27,717 nt of DNA from contig VBFF01000041.1 of the NCBI GenBank assembly GCA_005889285.1, positions 1 to 27,717 on the forward strand. The letters run 5' to 3'. The position numbers and the translations under genes are program-made. Origin of the DNA: Chloroflexota bacterium (lineage in GTDB: Bacteria; Chloroflexota; Dormibacteria; CF-121). This document shows, in pieces, positions 1 through 8,239 of this stretch. Position 1 is the first letter of the stretch. Every line of letters begins with the position of its first letter. Below the pieces are notes generated by a model, which had not been told where the DNA came from, ran no database searches, and saw only the letters and a program-made list of their open reading frames with translations.

Positions 1-15
1 AAGGGAATACCCCGG

Positions 16-625
16 TTAAGTCAGGCGCCCGTCCCGCATCTGCAGGACACGATCGGCTCCGGTCAGCATGGCCGGATCGTGGGTAACGACGACCACGCTC
101 CCGCCGTCGCGGGTTCGATAGTCGGCGAGCAGTTCGATGACATCCCGACCTGTTCCCTGGTCGAGCGAGGCGGTCGGTTCATCCGCGAACACCACCGCCG
201 GCCGGTGGATGAGCGCGCGAGCGACGGCCACGCGTTGTCGCTGGCCCAATGCGCCGCAACAGTTCCTGCGCGTAGCCGACCGCCTCGTGATTCCGTTTCA
301 CCGCGCCCACCATGACGTTTTCGAGGGTGCTCAGGTAGTTGATCAGGAAGTGTTGCTGGAAGACGAAGCCAAAGCGCTGCCGCCGCAGCCGAATCAGGCC
401 GGGCGTCGAGATATCGCTGTAGTCGCGTGCGTCGAAGGCCACCGATCCCCGCGTCGGGCGCTTCAGGCCGGAGAGGAGATACATCAGCGAGCTCTTCCCC
501 GATCCCGACGGCCCGATCAGCCCGACGAAGCTGCCGTACTCGACCGACAGTGACACGGTATCGACCGCGTGGGCGACGCTTCCGCCGGTCCGGTAGTCGA
601 GGGCGAGGTCCTGGGCGCTGAGCAT
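16..625 (-). pseudogene. ABC transporter ATPase (MacB/LolD type), disrupted by deletion/frameshift
   Basis: This would be the ATP-hydrolysing subunit of a MacB/LolCDE-like exporter, partner of the permease upstream. The N-terminal part starts at ATG 625, which overlaps the permease stop (TGATG), and shows Walker A GPSGSGKSS and a Q-loop (FVFQQH). It reads well to ELLRRIG near base 250. The rest (GQRQRVAVARAL, Walker B VVFADEPTASLD, H-loop VVTHD, stop TAA at 18-16) lies in another frame. About 14 residues normally found between these parts, including the start of the LSGGQ signature, are missing, so a deletion of about 40 bases that is not a multiple of three fits. It is either a real pseudogene or an assembly error. 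The family call is secure; the functional state is not. Confidence 0.8.
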
Positions 626-2373
626 CAGTCCCTCCGCTCGATGATCGAAATCGGGTCGAGGCGCAGTAACTGCCAGGCGACGGTTCCCATGCCGAAAAGA
701 AAGACCATCAGCGGAATGGGCAGCGTATGCAACGCGAGCACATTCCAATCGAAGATGTTCATCAGCAGGCCGTGCGGCACCATGAAGCTCAGGTTGAACC
801 AACTGAGTACGGCCACCCCCAGGCCGACGCCGAGAATCCAGGCCGCGATGGTGACGCCCAATGACTCCCAGGCGACCCGCAGGATCAGGCCCCAACGGCT
901 GTAGCCGACCGCCGCCAGCAGTCCGAACTCGTTCATGCGCTGGCGAAAGAAGAGGTTGTTGAGCAACCCGACCACGAGCGCGAGGACGATCGTCACCAGC
1001 AGGATCAGAAAGTGGTTGATGGTGTCGAGGTTGGCGATCAGGCTGTCGATCTTCCCCTTGATGTACGGCCAGTCGAACATCCGGAAGGCGGTATCGCCGA
1101 TCAGCGCCTGCACCTGGTCGTGGACGGCCTGCTCGTGGCCGGGCTGCGGGACGACCACGAGGCCCTGGTAGCGGCGCTCGAACAGATAGTGCTGCGTCAT
1201 GTAGTCGAGTGGGATGACACCGATCCGGGTCGGCCCGCGGATGACACCGACGACCGTGAACGTGTCGGGGAGACGGTCGAGCTCGTCGATCGCGTTTCCG
1301 ACTTTTCCGCCAACCCAGACATGACGTGACCGAGCGATCTCTTCGGAGATCGCGATCTCGTTCGCATCGGCCTTCGGCAGCCGGCCGGCGATCACCCGGT
1401 CGTCGTACAGCGAGAGAAGCTGGGCCATGCCCGGTTGGTCGAGCCCGTAGAGATCGAATTGGGCATTGCCCGCGAGCAGATTGATGTCGAGGTTCGAGTA
1501 GGCGTCGCGCTTGACGAATGCGGTGCCCGGGATGCGGCTGCTGTCGGCGACGAGCTTGTCGAGGCCGGGCTGCGCGGACTGGATCGAGTCCAGGCTCGTC
1601 GTCAGACGGTCGAGGGCGCCCTTGAACTGGTCGATGGTCGCGCTCGGCGAGGGTGGGATCGGGATGTCCGCGACGCTCCGGCCGGCGGCGTTGAGATTGG
1701 CGGCATCACGATTCATCGCCTGCAACGATTGCTGGAGGCCGGCGGCGTCCGATGAGGCATTGCTCACCGCCGATTGCAACCGTCCCAGCTGCGCGGCGTC
1801 CGGCAGGATCGACTGCAGCCAGGTCTGGTGCTGCTGCACGTAGGTGATCAACGGACGCGGGTCGTTGGGATTCTGCGTCAGCGTTCGCACCAGATCCTCG
1901 AAGGCTTTCTCCTCCGACTGCAGGCGCTGGACCCGAACGATCAGATCACCAAGGGGGACGAGATCTCCGCGGAGCCGGGCCGCGTAATAGCGGGCATTGG
2001 CGGCGTCGATCTGGAGCTGCTGGACGGCGGGAAGCTGCGCGCGGACCTGGGCCGGCAGGGCGACGACCGCGTTGTAGTAGGAGGTGATGCCGCCTGGACC
2101 ATCGAGCGCATCGACCTGGAGCTGTACCTCGTGCAGCCGCGTGAGCGAATCCTGCAGCGGATTCGCCAGGTCCTGGTCGCGGGTCGCCCGCGGTGCGACG
2201 AGGATCAGCTTCTGGTAGCTGCCGAAGGTGGCGTAGGCCGTCTCACGGGCGGAGGCAAGCAGTGAGTCGGTGACGACGACGCCCAGGATCGCCAGCGCCA
2301 GGATGCCGATAACCGGCAGCACCTTGCGCTTGTTTCGCAGATAGAAGTGCCACAGCGAGAGCGGGTTTTCCAT
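625..2373 (-). CDS. MacB/FtsX-family ABC transporter permease with long extracytoplasmic coiled-coil region
   Basis: Membrane subunit of an ABC exporter of the MacB/FtsX type, about 582 aa. One N-terminal membrane segment (VLPVIGILALAILGVVV) is followed by a long extracytoplasmic region of some 400 residues, then three C-terminal membrane segments of the FtsX domain (FLILLVTIVLALVVGLL, ESLGVTIAAWILGVGLGVAVL, LPIPLMVFLFGMGTVAW). The extracytoplasmic part includes a Gln/Leu/Ala-rich stretch at roughly residues 95-290 that looks like paired helices, then a MacB-like globular part (VAGRLP, EIAISEEIA). It is followed by its ATPase with a one-base stop/start overlap. I chose ATG 2373; an in-frame ATG at 2388 is also possible. 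A TATCAT box at 2392-2387 favours the shorter form. The substrate cannot be told. Confidence 0.85.
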   Translation of the reverse strand: MENPLSLWHFYLRNKRKVLPVIGILALAILGVVVTDSLLASARETAYATFGSYQKLILVAPRATRDQDLANPLQDSLTRLHEVQLQVDALDGPGGITSYYNAVVALPAQVRAQLPAVQQLQIDAANARYYAARLRGDLVPLGDLIVRVQRLQSEEKAFEDLVRTLTQNPNDPRPLITYVQQHQTWLQSILPDAAQLGRLQSAVSNASSDAAGLQQSLQAMNRDAANLNAAGRSVADIPIPPSPSATIDQFKGALDRLTTSLDSIQSAQPGLDKLVADSSRIPGTAFVKRDAYSNLDINLLAGNAQFDLYGLDQPGMAQLLSLYDDRVIAGRLPKADANEIAISEEIARSRHVWVGGKVGNAIDELDRLPDTFTVVGVIRGPTRIGVIPLDYMTQHYLFERRYQGLVVVPQPGHEQAVHDQVQALIGDTAFRMFDWPYIKGKIDSLIANLDTINHFLILLVTIVLALVVGLLNNLFFRQRMNEFGLLAAVGYSRWGLILRVAWESLGVTIAAWILGVGLGVAVLSWFNLSFMVPHGLLMNIFDWNVLALHTLPIPLMVFLFGMGTVAWQLLRLDPISIIERRD

Positions 2374-2414
2374 GCACGCCAGTCCCATGATAGGGGGCGC
2401 GCATTACGCAACCT

Positions 2415-2432
2415 TAAAATGGGTTCGCGTTG
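2415..2432 (+). promoter_or_regulatory. Putative leaderless promoter of the acyl-CoA dehydrogenase gene
   Basis: A TAAAAT -10 box at 2415-2420 ends 9 bases before the TTG start at 2430. No Shine-Dalgarno sequence is visible, so transcription probably begins at or next to the start codon. No clear -35 box is seen. Confidence 0.5.
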
Positions 2433-3572
2433 CCGGAGCTGGTGGATTTCTATCGCACCGATGACCTGCTGACCGAGGAGGAGCGACTCGTCCGCTCCAC
2501 GGTGGGTCGCTTCGTCGACCAGCGATTCCTTTCCATCATTGCCGAGCACTACGAAGCGGCGACCTTCCCGATGGAAATCGTCCCCGAGCTGGCCAAGCTC
2601 GGCGTCTTCGGGATGCACCTGCACGGCTACGGCGCCGCGGGGATGAGCAACGTCATGTACGGTCTCGCCTGCCAGGAGCTGGAGCGCGGCGACAGCGGGT
2701 TGCGCAGCTTCGTATCGGTGCAGGGCTCGCTCTGCATGTTCCCGATCCATCGTTATGGATCGGAGGAGCAGAAACAACGCTGGCTGCCGAAGATGGCAGC
2801 CGGTGAGGTGATCGGGTGCTTCGGGCTGACCGAGCCCGAGTTCGGTTCCAACCCCGCCGGGATGGCGACGCGGGCGCGCCGCGACGGCAAGGACTGGATC
2901 CTCAATGGCACCAAGCGCTGGATCACGAACGGCAACGTCGCCGACCTGGCGATCGTCTGGGCGCGCAGCGAGCAGGGAATTCGGGGCTTCCTCGTCGAGA
3001 AGGACACCAAGGGATTCGAAGCCCGCCAGATCCACCACAAGTTGTCGATGCGCGCCTCGGTGACGTCCGAGCTGATCCTCGACGATTGCCGCATCCCGGC
3101 CGGCAACGAGTTGCCCGAGGCGCAGGGATTGAAGGCGCCTCTCTCCTGTTTGAACGAGGCGCGCTACGGCATCGTCTGGGGCGTGCTGGGGGCGGCGATC
3201 GCCTGTTATCGCAGCGCGCTCGAGTATGCGAAGGCCCGCGTCCAGTTCGATCGGCCGATCGCCGGCTACCAGCTCAACATGCTGACCGAGATCACCAAGG
3301 GTCAGCTGCTCGCGCTGCAACTGGGCCGGCTGAAGGATGAGGGCAAGGCGACGGCGACCCAGATCTCGATGGCCAAGCTGAACAACGTGCGCGAGGCCCT
3401 GCAGATCGCGCGCGAGGCACGCAGCATACTGGGTGCCAACGGCATCAGCCTCGAGTATCCAGTGATGCGCCACATGAACAACCTCGAAACCGTCCTGACC
3501 TACGAGGGGACGAGCGAGATCCACATGCTCGCCATCGGCGAGGAGATCACCGGGCTCGCGGCGTTCAAGTAA
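2430..3572 (+). CDS. gcdH: Acyl-CoA dehydrogenase, glutaryl-CoA dehydrogenase-like
   Basis: FAD-dependent acyl-CoA dehydrogenase, 380 aa. It follows glutaryl-CoA dehydrogenase, which converts glutaryl-CoA to crotonyl-CoA in lysine, tryptophan and benzoate breakdown. Landmarks match that subfamily along the whole length: SVQGSL and the YGSEEQKQRWLP segment, GCFGLTEPEFGSNP, LNGTKRWITNG, ADLAIVWAR, LSMRAS, CLNEARYGIVWGVLGAA, LQLGRLKD, and LTYEGTSEIH with the catalytic base Glu near residue 359. The start is TTG 2430 because the match to the family begins at once and an upstream -10 box fits. It is a single gene, divergent from the MacB permease and convergent with the phosphodiesterase (two bases between stops). 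The substrate is inferred from resemblance only. Confidence 0.87.
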   Translation: MPELVDFYRTDDLLTEEERLVRSTVGRFVDQRFLSIIAEHYEAATFPMEIVPELAKLGVFGMHLHGYGAAGMSNVMYGLACQELERGDSGLRSFVSVQGSLCMFPIHRYGSEEQKQRWLPKMAAGEVIGCFGLTEPEFGSNPAGMATRARRDGKDWILNGTKRWITNGNVADLAIVWARSEQGIRGFLVEKDTKGFEARQIHHKLSMRASVTSELILDDCRIPAGNELPEAQGLKAPLSCLNEARYGIVWGVLGAAIACYRSALEYAKARVQFDRPIAGYQLNMLTEITKGQLLALQLGRLKDEGKATATQISMAKLNNVREALQIAREARSILGANGISLEYPVMRHMNNLETVLTYEGTSEIHMLAIGEEITGLAAFK

Positions 3573-3574
3573 CG

Positions 3575-4330
3575 CTAGGGGCGGATTTCGCGCGGCTTGT
3601 TCGTGTAGATCGCGTTCGCTGGCAGTGCCTTGGACCAGGTCAGCGAAAAGACGTCGTCGACGGTCCATACCCCGATGAGCTTGCCGGCAGCGTGGAGTTC
3701 TGCCGCGGTCTCTGGATCGATCGATGCCCAATGGGGACAGAAGACATCTGCGCCCGCGTCGTCCATGACCCGCAGGATGTCGACGGGGCGCGAGGCCTCG
3801 AGCACGCCGGTCAGGATCTCCGGATCGAGCTCAGCGATCCGCTGGATCGAACGGTGGTCGAACGAGATGACCACGACCTCATGGGTCATACCGGCGTCCT
3901 GAACGGCGCGCACGACGGCCTTCTCGATCCCGGCGTAGGGGAGAGGCAGATTCTTGATCTCGATCGCGACGCCGACCTGTCCTTTTGCCAGCGCCAGGAC
4001 CTCGTCGAGCGAGGGGATCCGCTCGCCCTTGAATCGCGGATTTTTCCAGCTCCCAGCGTCGAGTCGCTTCAGCTCGGCCATCGTGTAATCCCGCACCAGG
4101 CCGCTGCCATCGGTCGTTCGGTCGAGCAGGTGATCGTGGATGACGGCAAGACCGCCGTCCTCCGAGCGGTGCACGTCGAGTTCGATGACGTCGACACCGA
4201 GTTCGATCGCGGACCGGAACGACGTCAGAGTATTTTCCGGGCACTCATCCGCATTGCCGCGGTGACCGCCGAGTAAGATGCGGCCGCTTCGAAGCTTTGC
4301 CGCCAGGCCTTGCGCGTGTACGACCGTCAC
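3575..4330 (-). CDS. Glycerophosphodiester phosphodiesterase family protein
   Basis: 251-aa cytoplasmic-type GDPD enzyme (UgpQ-like) that would hydrolyse glycerophosphodiesters to glycerol-3-phosphate and an alcohol. The metal and catalytic residues are in place: HRG at 23-25, the ECPENT motif at 29-34, ELD at 50-52 and HD at 65-66, with AIEIKN further on for the second metal-site strand. No signal peptide is seen, and length is normal for the short cytoplasmic class. The start is GTG 4330, which has a -10-like TAGCAT six bases upstream. It is monocistronic, between convergent gcdH and the divergent glycosidase-like gene. Likely role is phospholipid headgroup salvage. Confidence 0.9.
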   Translation of the reverse strand: MTVVHAQGLAAKLRSGRILLGGHRGNADECPENTLTSFRSAIELGVDVIELDVHRSEDGGLAVIHDHLLDRTTDGSGLVRDYTMAELKRLDAGSWKNPRFKGERIPSLDEVLALAKGQVGVAIEIKNLPLPYAGIEKAVVRAVQDAGMTHEVVVISFDHRSIQRIAELDPEILTGVLEASRPVDILRVMDDAGADVFCPHWASIDPETAAELHAAGKLIGVWTVDDVFSLTWSKALPANAIYTNKPREIRP

Positions 4331-4342
4331 TGGCCAATGCTA
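4328..4342 (-). promoter_or_regulatory. Putative leaderless promoter of the GDPD gene
   Basis: On the minus strand TAGCAT (4342-4337) is followed by six bases and then the GTG start (4330-4328). There is no Shine-Dalgarno sequence. The spacing places the transcription start on the start codon. Confidence 0.5.
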
Positions 4343-4445
4343 CGTGAACTGTCGCGAGGTTTTTACATCCGCGGCCACGCGCAAGGAATCTTGCAGGCGA
4401 CCGTGACACCAGTAGCGGCTCGGGCACGCGCCGGCCGTATCAGCC

Positions 4446-5612
4446 ATGACCCTTCCCAGGATCCAATCGCTGGTGCAACGACGACGGGTGCAGACGATGG
4501 CCATCGTGCTGCTCGTGCCCTTCCTGGCATTGGCGCCGCTACATCTGTTCATGCCCGCGACGGCGAAGGCCCATGGCGTCGTCGGCCCGGTGCAGGTCGG
4601 GATCAGCTTCAACCCCCACCGAGCCGCCAACATGGGGCTGGATTACCGCAAGGCCTTCACCGAGCTCGAGGCCATGCACTTCCGCGTCATCCGTCTCAGC
4701 GCCTACTGGGACCAGATCGACCAGGACGGCTATGACCAACTCGACTGGTTGATGAACGAGGCGCAACGCTCGGGGCAGCCGGTCGTCCTCGCGGTTGGCA
4801 TGAAGGGCCTCGGCTGGCCGGAGTTCTATGTCCCGGCGTCGGCGCTGCCTGCCGGTGGACTGACGCAAGGCCAGGATGCGGCCTCGGACGCGAGCCTGCG
4901 CGACGCGACCCTGGCGTTCGTGTACGAGACGGTCACTCGGTATCGCGACCACTCGACCTTGATTTCGTGGCAGGTTGAGAATGAACCCTTCAACCGGGCC
5001 GGTCCGCAGCGGTTGTGGATCGACGCCGCATTCCTCCGGGACGAGATTGCGAGCGTGCGCGCGCTGGATGGTCACCACCGACCCGTGATCGTCAACGCGT
5101 TCAGTCATTTCAATCTCCTGTTAGATCAGGCCTCGGCGCGCCAGGGATTCGACCTGCGCCAGTGGTTGGGATTCGAAGCCGGCAGCGCCGAGCGCGACGG
5201 CCTGTCGGTGCTCAACAAGGGCGACGTCCTCCGCCTCGACGTCTACACGGCGATCGGCTACCGATTCCTGGGGCAGGACCAGATGAGCCACGCGGATGGG
5301 GACTGGCCGGACCGCCTGGCGCGCGTCCGCGAACTGGTCAAACGCCAGGGAAAGCAAGCGTGGATCACCGAAGCGCAGGCAGAACCCTGGGAGTCGGGAC
5401 CGAATAGCGATGTGAACCCGAAGAGCACCAGCCCGCAGGCGATCCGCAGTCTCTTCGCCAACCTGAAGGACGCCGGCTTCAGCACCATCCTCTTCTGGGG
5501 CAGCGAATACTGGCTGTGGCGCGCGGAACGTGGCGACTCGCGCTGGATCGACACCATGAAGGCGATCCTTCGCGATGAAGCGAAGGCGCCCTCGATGATG
5601 GTGGCGGCCTAG
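4446..5612 (+). CDS. Secreted or membrane-anchored glycoside hydrolase-like (GH-A TIM barrel) protein
   Basis: 388-aa protein with an N-terminal basic stretch and hydrophobic segment at about residues 17-37 (signal peptide or anchor), then a (beta/alpha)8-type domain. The strand motif SWQVENEPF places the presumed acid/base Glu at 180 after Asn179, the N-E-P signature of clan GH-A. AWITEAQAEPW carries the presumed nucleophile Glu309. Other barrel strands are visible (VQVGISFNP, VIRLSAYWDQID, PVVLAVGMKG, ILFWGSEYWLW). The layout resembles GH5/GH39-type enzymes, but I cannot assign a family or sugar. The ATG at 4446 is the first in frame. The stop overlaps the convergent stop of the next gene in the palindrome CTAG (5609-5612). 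Confidence 0.75.
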   Translation: MTLPRIQSLVQRRRVQTMAIVLLVPFLALAPLHLFMPATAKAHGVVGPVQVGISFNPHRAANMGLDYRKAFTELEAMHFRVIRLSAYWDQIDQDGYDQLDWLMNEAQRSGQPVVLAVGMKGLGWPEFYVPASALPAGGLTQGQDAASDASLRDATLAFVYETVTRYRDHSTLISWQVENEPFNRAGPQRLWIDAAFLRDEIASVRALDGHHRPVIVNAFSHFNLLLDQASARQGFDLRQWLGFEAGSAERDGLSVLNKGDVLRLDVYTAIGYRFLGQDQMSHADGDWPDRLARVRELVKRQGKQAWITEAQAEPWESGPNSDVNPKSTSPQAIRSLFANLKDAGFSTILFWGSEYWLWRAERGDSRWIDTMKAILRDEAKAPSMMVAA

Positions 5613-6847
5613 AACACGGCCCAGTTGACGGTGGACAGCTCGTCATCGCTGAAGACCTGGCCCGGCTGCTGCAGGTAGAGGTATCCGATCAGACGGGCGA
5701 CGCGCGCCTCCTGGTAGTAATACCGGCGGTGCTCCTGGTAGGCGGTGGAATGAATCGCCTGGCCGCTCTGCCCCTGGGCGGCGCTCTCCTCCGCCGTGAG
5801 CATCAGATCGTAGTTCTGCAGGAAGCGCTGCACTCGACCATCGCGATAGGGAATGAGTCGACGTGGTGCGCTCGCGAGGTCCGCCGTGATCCGCTGGAAG
5901 TCCTGGCGCATGGCGGCCAGTGCCCCCGGCGGCGAGGGTGATTGGGTCTCACGATCGAGGTCCAGGTTCAACGTTGCCATCGAGCGCGTCACGAGATCGA
6001 GATAGTTCGATTCGGCCGGCTGCAGGTCGCTGGGCCGAACATAGGGAAGCGTTAGCTGGCCATGCAGGAAATCGATGACCTCGTAGCCGAGCTCGCCGCC
6101 GCTCGCCGTGTCCTGCAGGAAGAATGCATCGACGGGTGGTGATTGCTGGACGCTGTAGCGGTAGAAGCCCACGCGGTGCGTTTGGATCTCACGTGCCTTG
6201 GCCTGATGCTCGCCGAGGCAGAGGTCGGCGAAGTCGGTAAGGCCGGCCTGCTGGAGGATGAACAAGCGGGCGTTCGAGTAGTTCGCGATACTCGCATCGG
6301 CCGTGTCGAGGACGAAGGCTTCGTAGAGTGTGGCGTCTTGTTTGGTGGCCTGAAGCGCCGACGCCATCGACTGAACGCCGGCGATGTCGAGTGGTCGCGG
6401 GCCATAGGCATTCATCTCGATCGTGCTCCCGCTCCGCCAGCAGTGCAACGCCCGCAGCCCGGCGCCGAGTGACGGACAGCTGATCGACTGCTCGCTCGCC
6501 TGGAAGGGCCGGTGGTCCGCCGACACGCCGCCGAACGCGAGATAGACGATCGCGATACCCAGGCCGAGGATGGAAAGACCTGCGGCCCAAGCGCGCAGAC
6601 CGCGGCGGACGGCGGCCGGGATCAATCGCCGGGTGAGCAGAAGCAGGATGGCGGCCGTCGGGATGAACACGATGGTGTAGGAAGCCAGGCCGAACACCGT
6701 GTCTGCCTGGGCGGTGCACGGCATCCCCGGATAGGTGGCGCCGGCACGGAGTGGCGTGATCAGCCAGGCGATCAGCAGTAAGCCAAGCGGCCAGATCCAT
6801 TGCGCCAACCGCCGGCGGCGGCTCGGCTTCGACGCGGCGGCCGTCAC
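5609..6847 (-). CDS. Membrane protein of unknown function with large extracytoplasmic domain
   Basis: 412 aa, family not recognised. Three membrane segments lie at about residues 17-33, 50-70 and 87-107. About 300 mostly polar residues follow, with scattered Cys (a SISCPS and LHCWR pair near 125-138, LCLGE near 210) and helical C-terminal sequence rich in Gln and Tyr. The topology suggests an outward-facing C-terminal domain. It starts with GTG 6847, overlapping the stop of the patatin gene by four bases (GTGA), so the two are almost certainly co-translated. A role linked to lipid or envelope handling follows only from that partner. Confidence 0.7.
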   Translation of the reverse strand: MTAAASKPSRRRRLAQWIWPLGLLLIAWLITPLRAGATYPGMPCTAQADTVFGLASYTIVFIPTAAILLLLTRRLIPAAVRRGLRAWAAGLSILGLGIAIVYLAFGGVSADHRPFQASEQSISCPSLGAGLRALHCWRSGSTIEMNAYGPRPLDIAGVQSMASALQATKQDATLYEAFVLDTADASIANYSNARLFILQQAGLTDFADLCLGEHQAKAREIQTHRVGFYRYSVQQSPPVDAFFLQDTASGGELGYEVIDFLHGQLTLPYVRPSDLQPAESNYLDLVTRSMATLNLDLDRETQSPSPPGALAAMRQDFQRITADLASAPRRLIPYRDGRVQRFLQNYDLMLTAEESAAQGQSGQAIHSTAYQEHRRYYYQEARVARLIGYLYLQQPGQVFSDDELSTVNWAVF

Positions 6848-7818
6848 TGCGCCAGGCTGATGACGGAGGGGTGCCGCAGCGGCAGCATGTAGTGGATCCC
6901 CGGCTCGAGCCGGCCCTTGCGGTCGAGGCCGCCGGCCTCGAGGAATCCGCGGGTACGGGCATACGCCTCATCGATCAAGCGATCGACCTGGCTGAAATCG
7001 GTCCCGGCGGTGCCGAACTCGACGTTGGGGACCATCAGGCAGATCTCCGCCTGGTCCGAATAGCGCTGATATTCCTCCAGCATCCGCTGGCCGAGCATGA
7101 TCTGGATGCTCTGCGCCAGGATGCCGGTCAGGGTGTGGTTCGGTGGGCGGCGCGGATTGGAGGTGCTGTTGTCGATAGCGACGATGTGGGTGGCCCCGAG
7201 TTGAATCGCTTCCGGGAGGCCGACGTTCTCCGCCACCGCCCCGTCGACGAACTCTTCATCGCCGATCCGGTAGGGGTTGAACAGACCCGGGATCGCGGCC
7301 GAGGCCGCCACCGCGTCAGGCACGCTGCCGGTGGTGAAGATCTCCTTGCGGGCACGGGTCAGGTTGGTCGCGATCACGGCGCAGGGCAAGCTCAGCTGTT
7401 CGAAGGTTGCGGGCAGGTTCATCGCGGCCAGGGTTCGCAGGTAGCGGCTGTCGAACACGCTGTTGCGGGTGCGCACGTATCGGTACGCCATGCGCAGTGG
7501 GTTGCGGTGAAAGAGGTCGCGGTTGCGGATCGAGCGCCAAACCTGCGCGAGCTGCGCGATGGTTTCGAGGTCGGGCTTGGCTGCCAGTGCGACCGCATTG
7601 AAGGCGCCCGAGCTGCAGCCGACCAGGCCGTCCGGCTTGATGCCGGCCTCGAGCAGCGCCTTCAATACGCCCACGCTGCAGGCGCCGCGGCTGCCGCCGC
7701 CCCCCAGGACAAAGACCAGCCGGCGCTGTTTCTCCCCAGGTTGCGCAAGCGTTGGTCGGCGCCGTCGCCACCAGGTGGACAGCATGGACGGGGACCGCCA
7801 GAAGCCAGTTTCTCGCAT
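6844..7818 (-). CDS. Patatin-like phospholipase (RssA/YchK-type)
   Basis: 324-aa patatin-family serine acylhydrolase. The oxyanion-hole glycines (VLGGGGSRGA) are at about 38-46, the nucleophile elbow GCSSG puts the catalytic Ser at 69, and the dyad Asp is at 192 in FVDGAV. The CDS can be opened further upstream to 7989, but that extension is low in family resemblance and crosses the likely promoter region, so I start at ATG 7818. The length fits the bacterial RssA-like group. There is no signal peptide, so a cytoplasmic or membrane-peripheral lipase is likely. It is translationally coupled to the membrane protein downstream. Confidence 0.9.
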   Translation of the reverse strand: MRETGFWRSPSMLSTWWRRRRPTLAQPGEKQRRLVFVLGGGGSRGACSVGVLKALLEAGIKPDGLVGCSSGAFNAVALAAKPDLETIAQLAQVWRSIRNRDLFHRNPLRMAYRYVRTRNSVFDSRYLRTLAAMNLPATFEQLSLPCAVIATNLTRARKEIFTTGSVPDAVAASAAIPGLFNPYRIGDEEFVDGAVAENVGLPEAIQLGATHIVAIDNSTSNPRRPPNHTLTGILAQSIQIMLGQRMLEEYQRYSDQAEICLMVPNVEFGTAGTDFSQVDRLIDEAYARTRGFLEAGGLDRKGRLEPGIHYMLPLRHPSVISLAQ

Positions 7819-7940
7819 AGGTATTACGTTTGAGATCCCGATCCGAACATGCGCCACGGCTGAGTGTAACGGGTCGGTGGCAGCAGGCTGGAAGCTTGTG
7901 GACGCTCCGTTGCACGCTTGAAGAGGGCGACTAAGGGCGC

Positions 7941-7958
7941 CACGAAGCCAGCTTCGTG
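7941..7958. promoter_or_regulatory. Perfect 18-bp interrupted palindrome, candidate operator
   Basis: CACGAAGC-CA-GCTTCGTG is a perfect eight-base inverted repeat with a two-base centre. It ends 9 bases before a -10-like TAGTAT (7968-7973), so it covers the place where a -35 box would sit for the gene at 7988. It is not followed by a T run and so does not look like a terminator. The regulator is unknown. Confidence 0.5.
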
Positions 7959-7987
7959 TTAGCCTTGTAGTATCACTTTTTCCAACC

Positions 7988-8200
7988 ATGCACTGTCCCT
8001 ATCTCGAGCAGATTCTGCGTAAGCGGACCGCCTTTTTCAAGGTTTTCCAGGCCGATTGCCACGTCGACCGCAAGGTCCACCGCTTCCACGGGGTCGTCAA
8101 GTGGCCATCGCCGCCCTGCCTGGGCAAGATGGCAACCTGCGCCCTCTACCAGGAGGCGCGGGCGAGCGAAGACCTGCGGCTGCGCCGCCTGATCGACTAA
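7988..8200 (+). CDS. Small cysteine-containing protein, unknown function
   Basis: 70-aa protein, not recognised. It has four Cys (residues 3, 24, 44, 51) and several His (2, 25, 31, 34), in the contexts MHCPYLE, ADCHVD, PPCLGK and ATCALY. This spacing could bind a metal or an Fe-S cluster. It is basic in the middle and ends with Arg-rich helix-like sequence. Support for a real gene is a promoter-like AT-rich stretch (TAGTAT 7968-7973) and a palindrome just upstream, plus a 36-base gap to the leaderless thiO-like gene. A longer frame on the opposite strand covers the same region but has no family resemblance. Confidence 0.6.
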   Translation: MHCPYLEQILRKRTAFFKVFQADCHVDRKVHRFHGVVKWPSPPCLGKMATCALYQEARASEDLRLRRLID

Positions 8201-8223
8201 GCGGCCGTCCCTCGAACGGGGAT

Positions 8224-8239
8224 TAACATCGGGCCTATG
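8224..8239 (+). promoter_or_regulatory. Putative leaderless promoter of the thiO-like gene
   Basis: TAACAT at 8224-8229 lies seven bases before ATG 8237. No ribosome-binding site is present in the gap. Confidence 0.5.

Noticed and set aside
2205..3731. Long open frame on the minus strand opposite the acyl-CoA dehydrogenase
   Set aside because: It is a mirror of the real gene caused by GC-rich third positions; it has no domain resemblance and a composition rich in Arg, His and Gln.
7941..7958. LexA/SOS-type box
   Set aside because: The Gram-positive SOS box needs GAAC...GTTC; this site has GAAGC...GCTTC, so the match is only partial.
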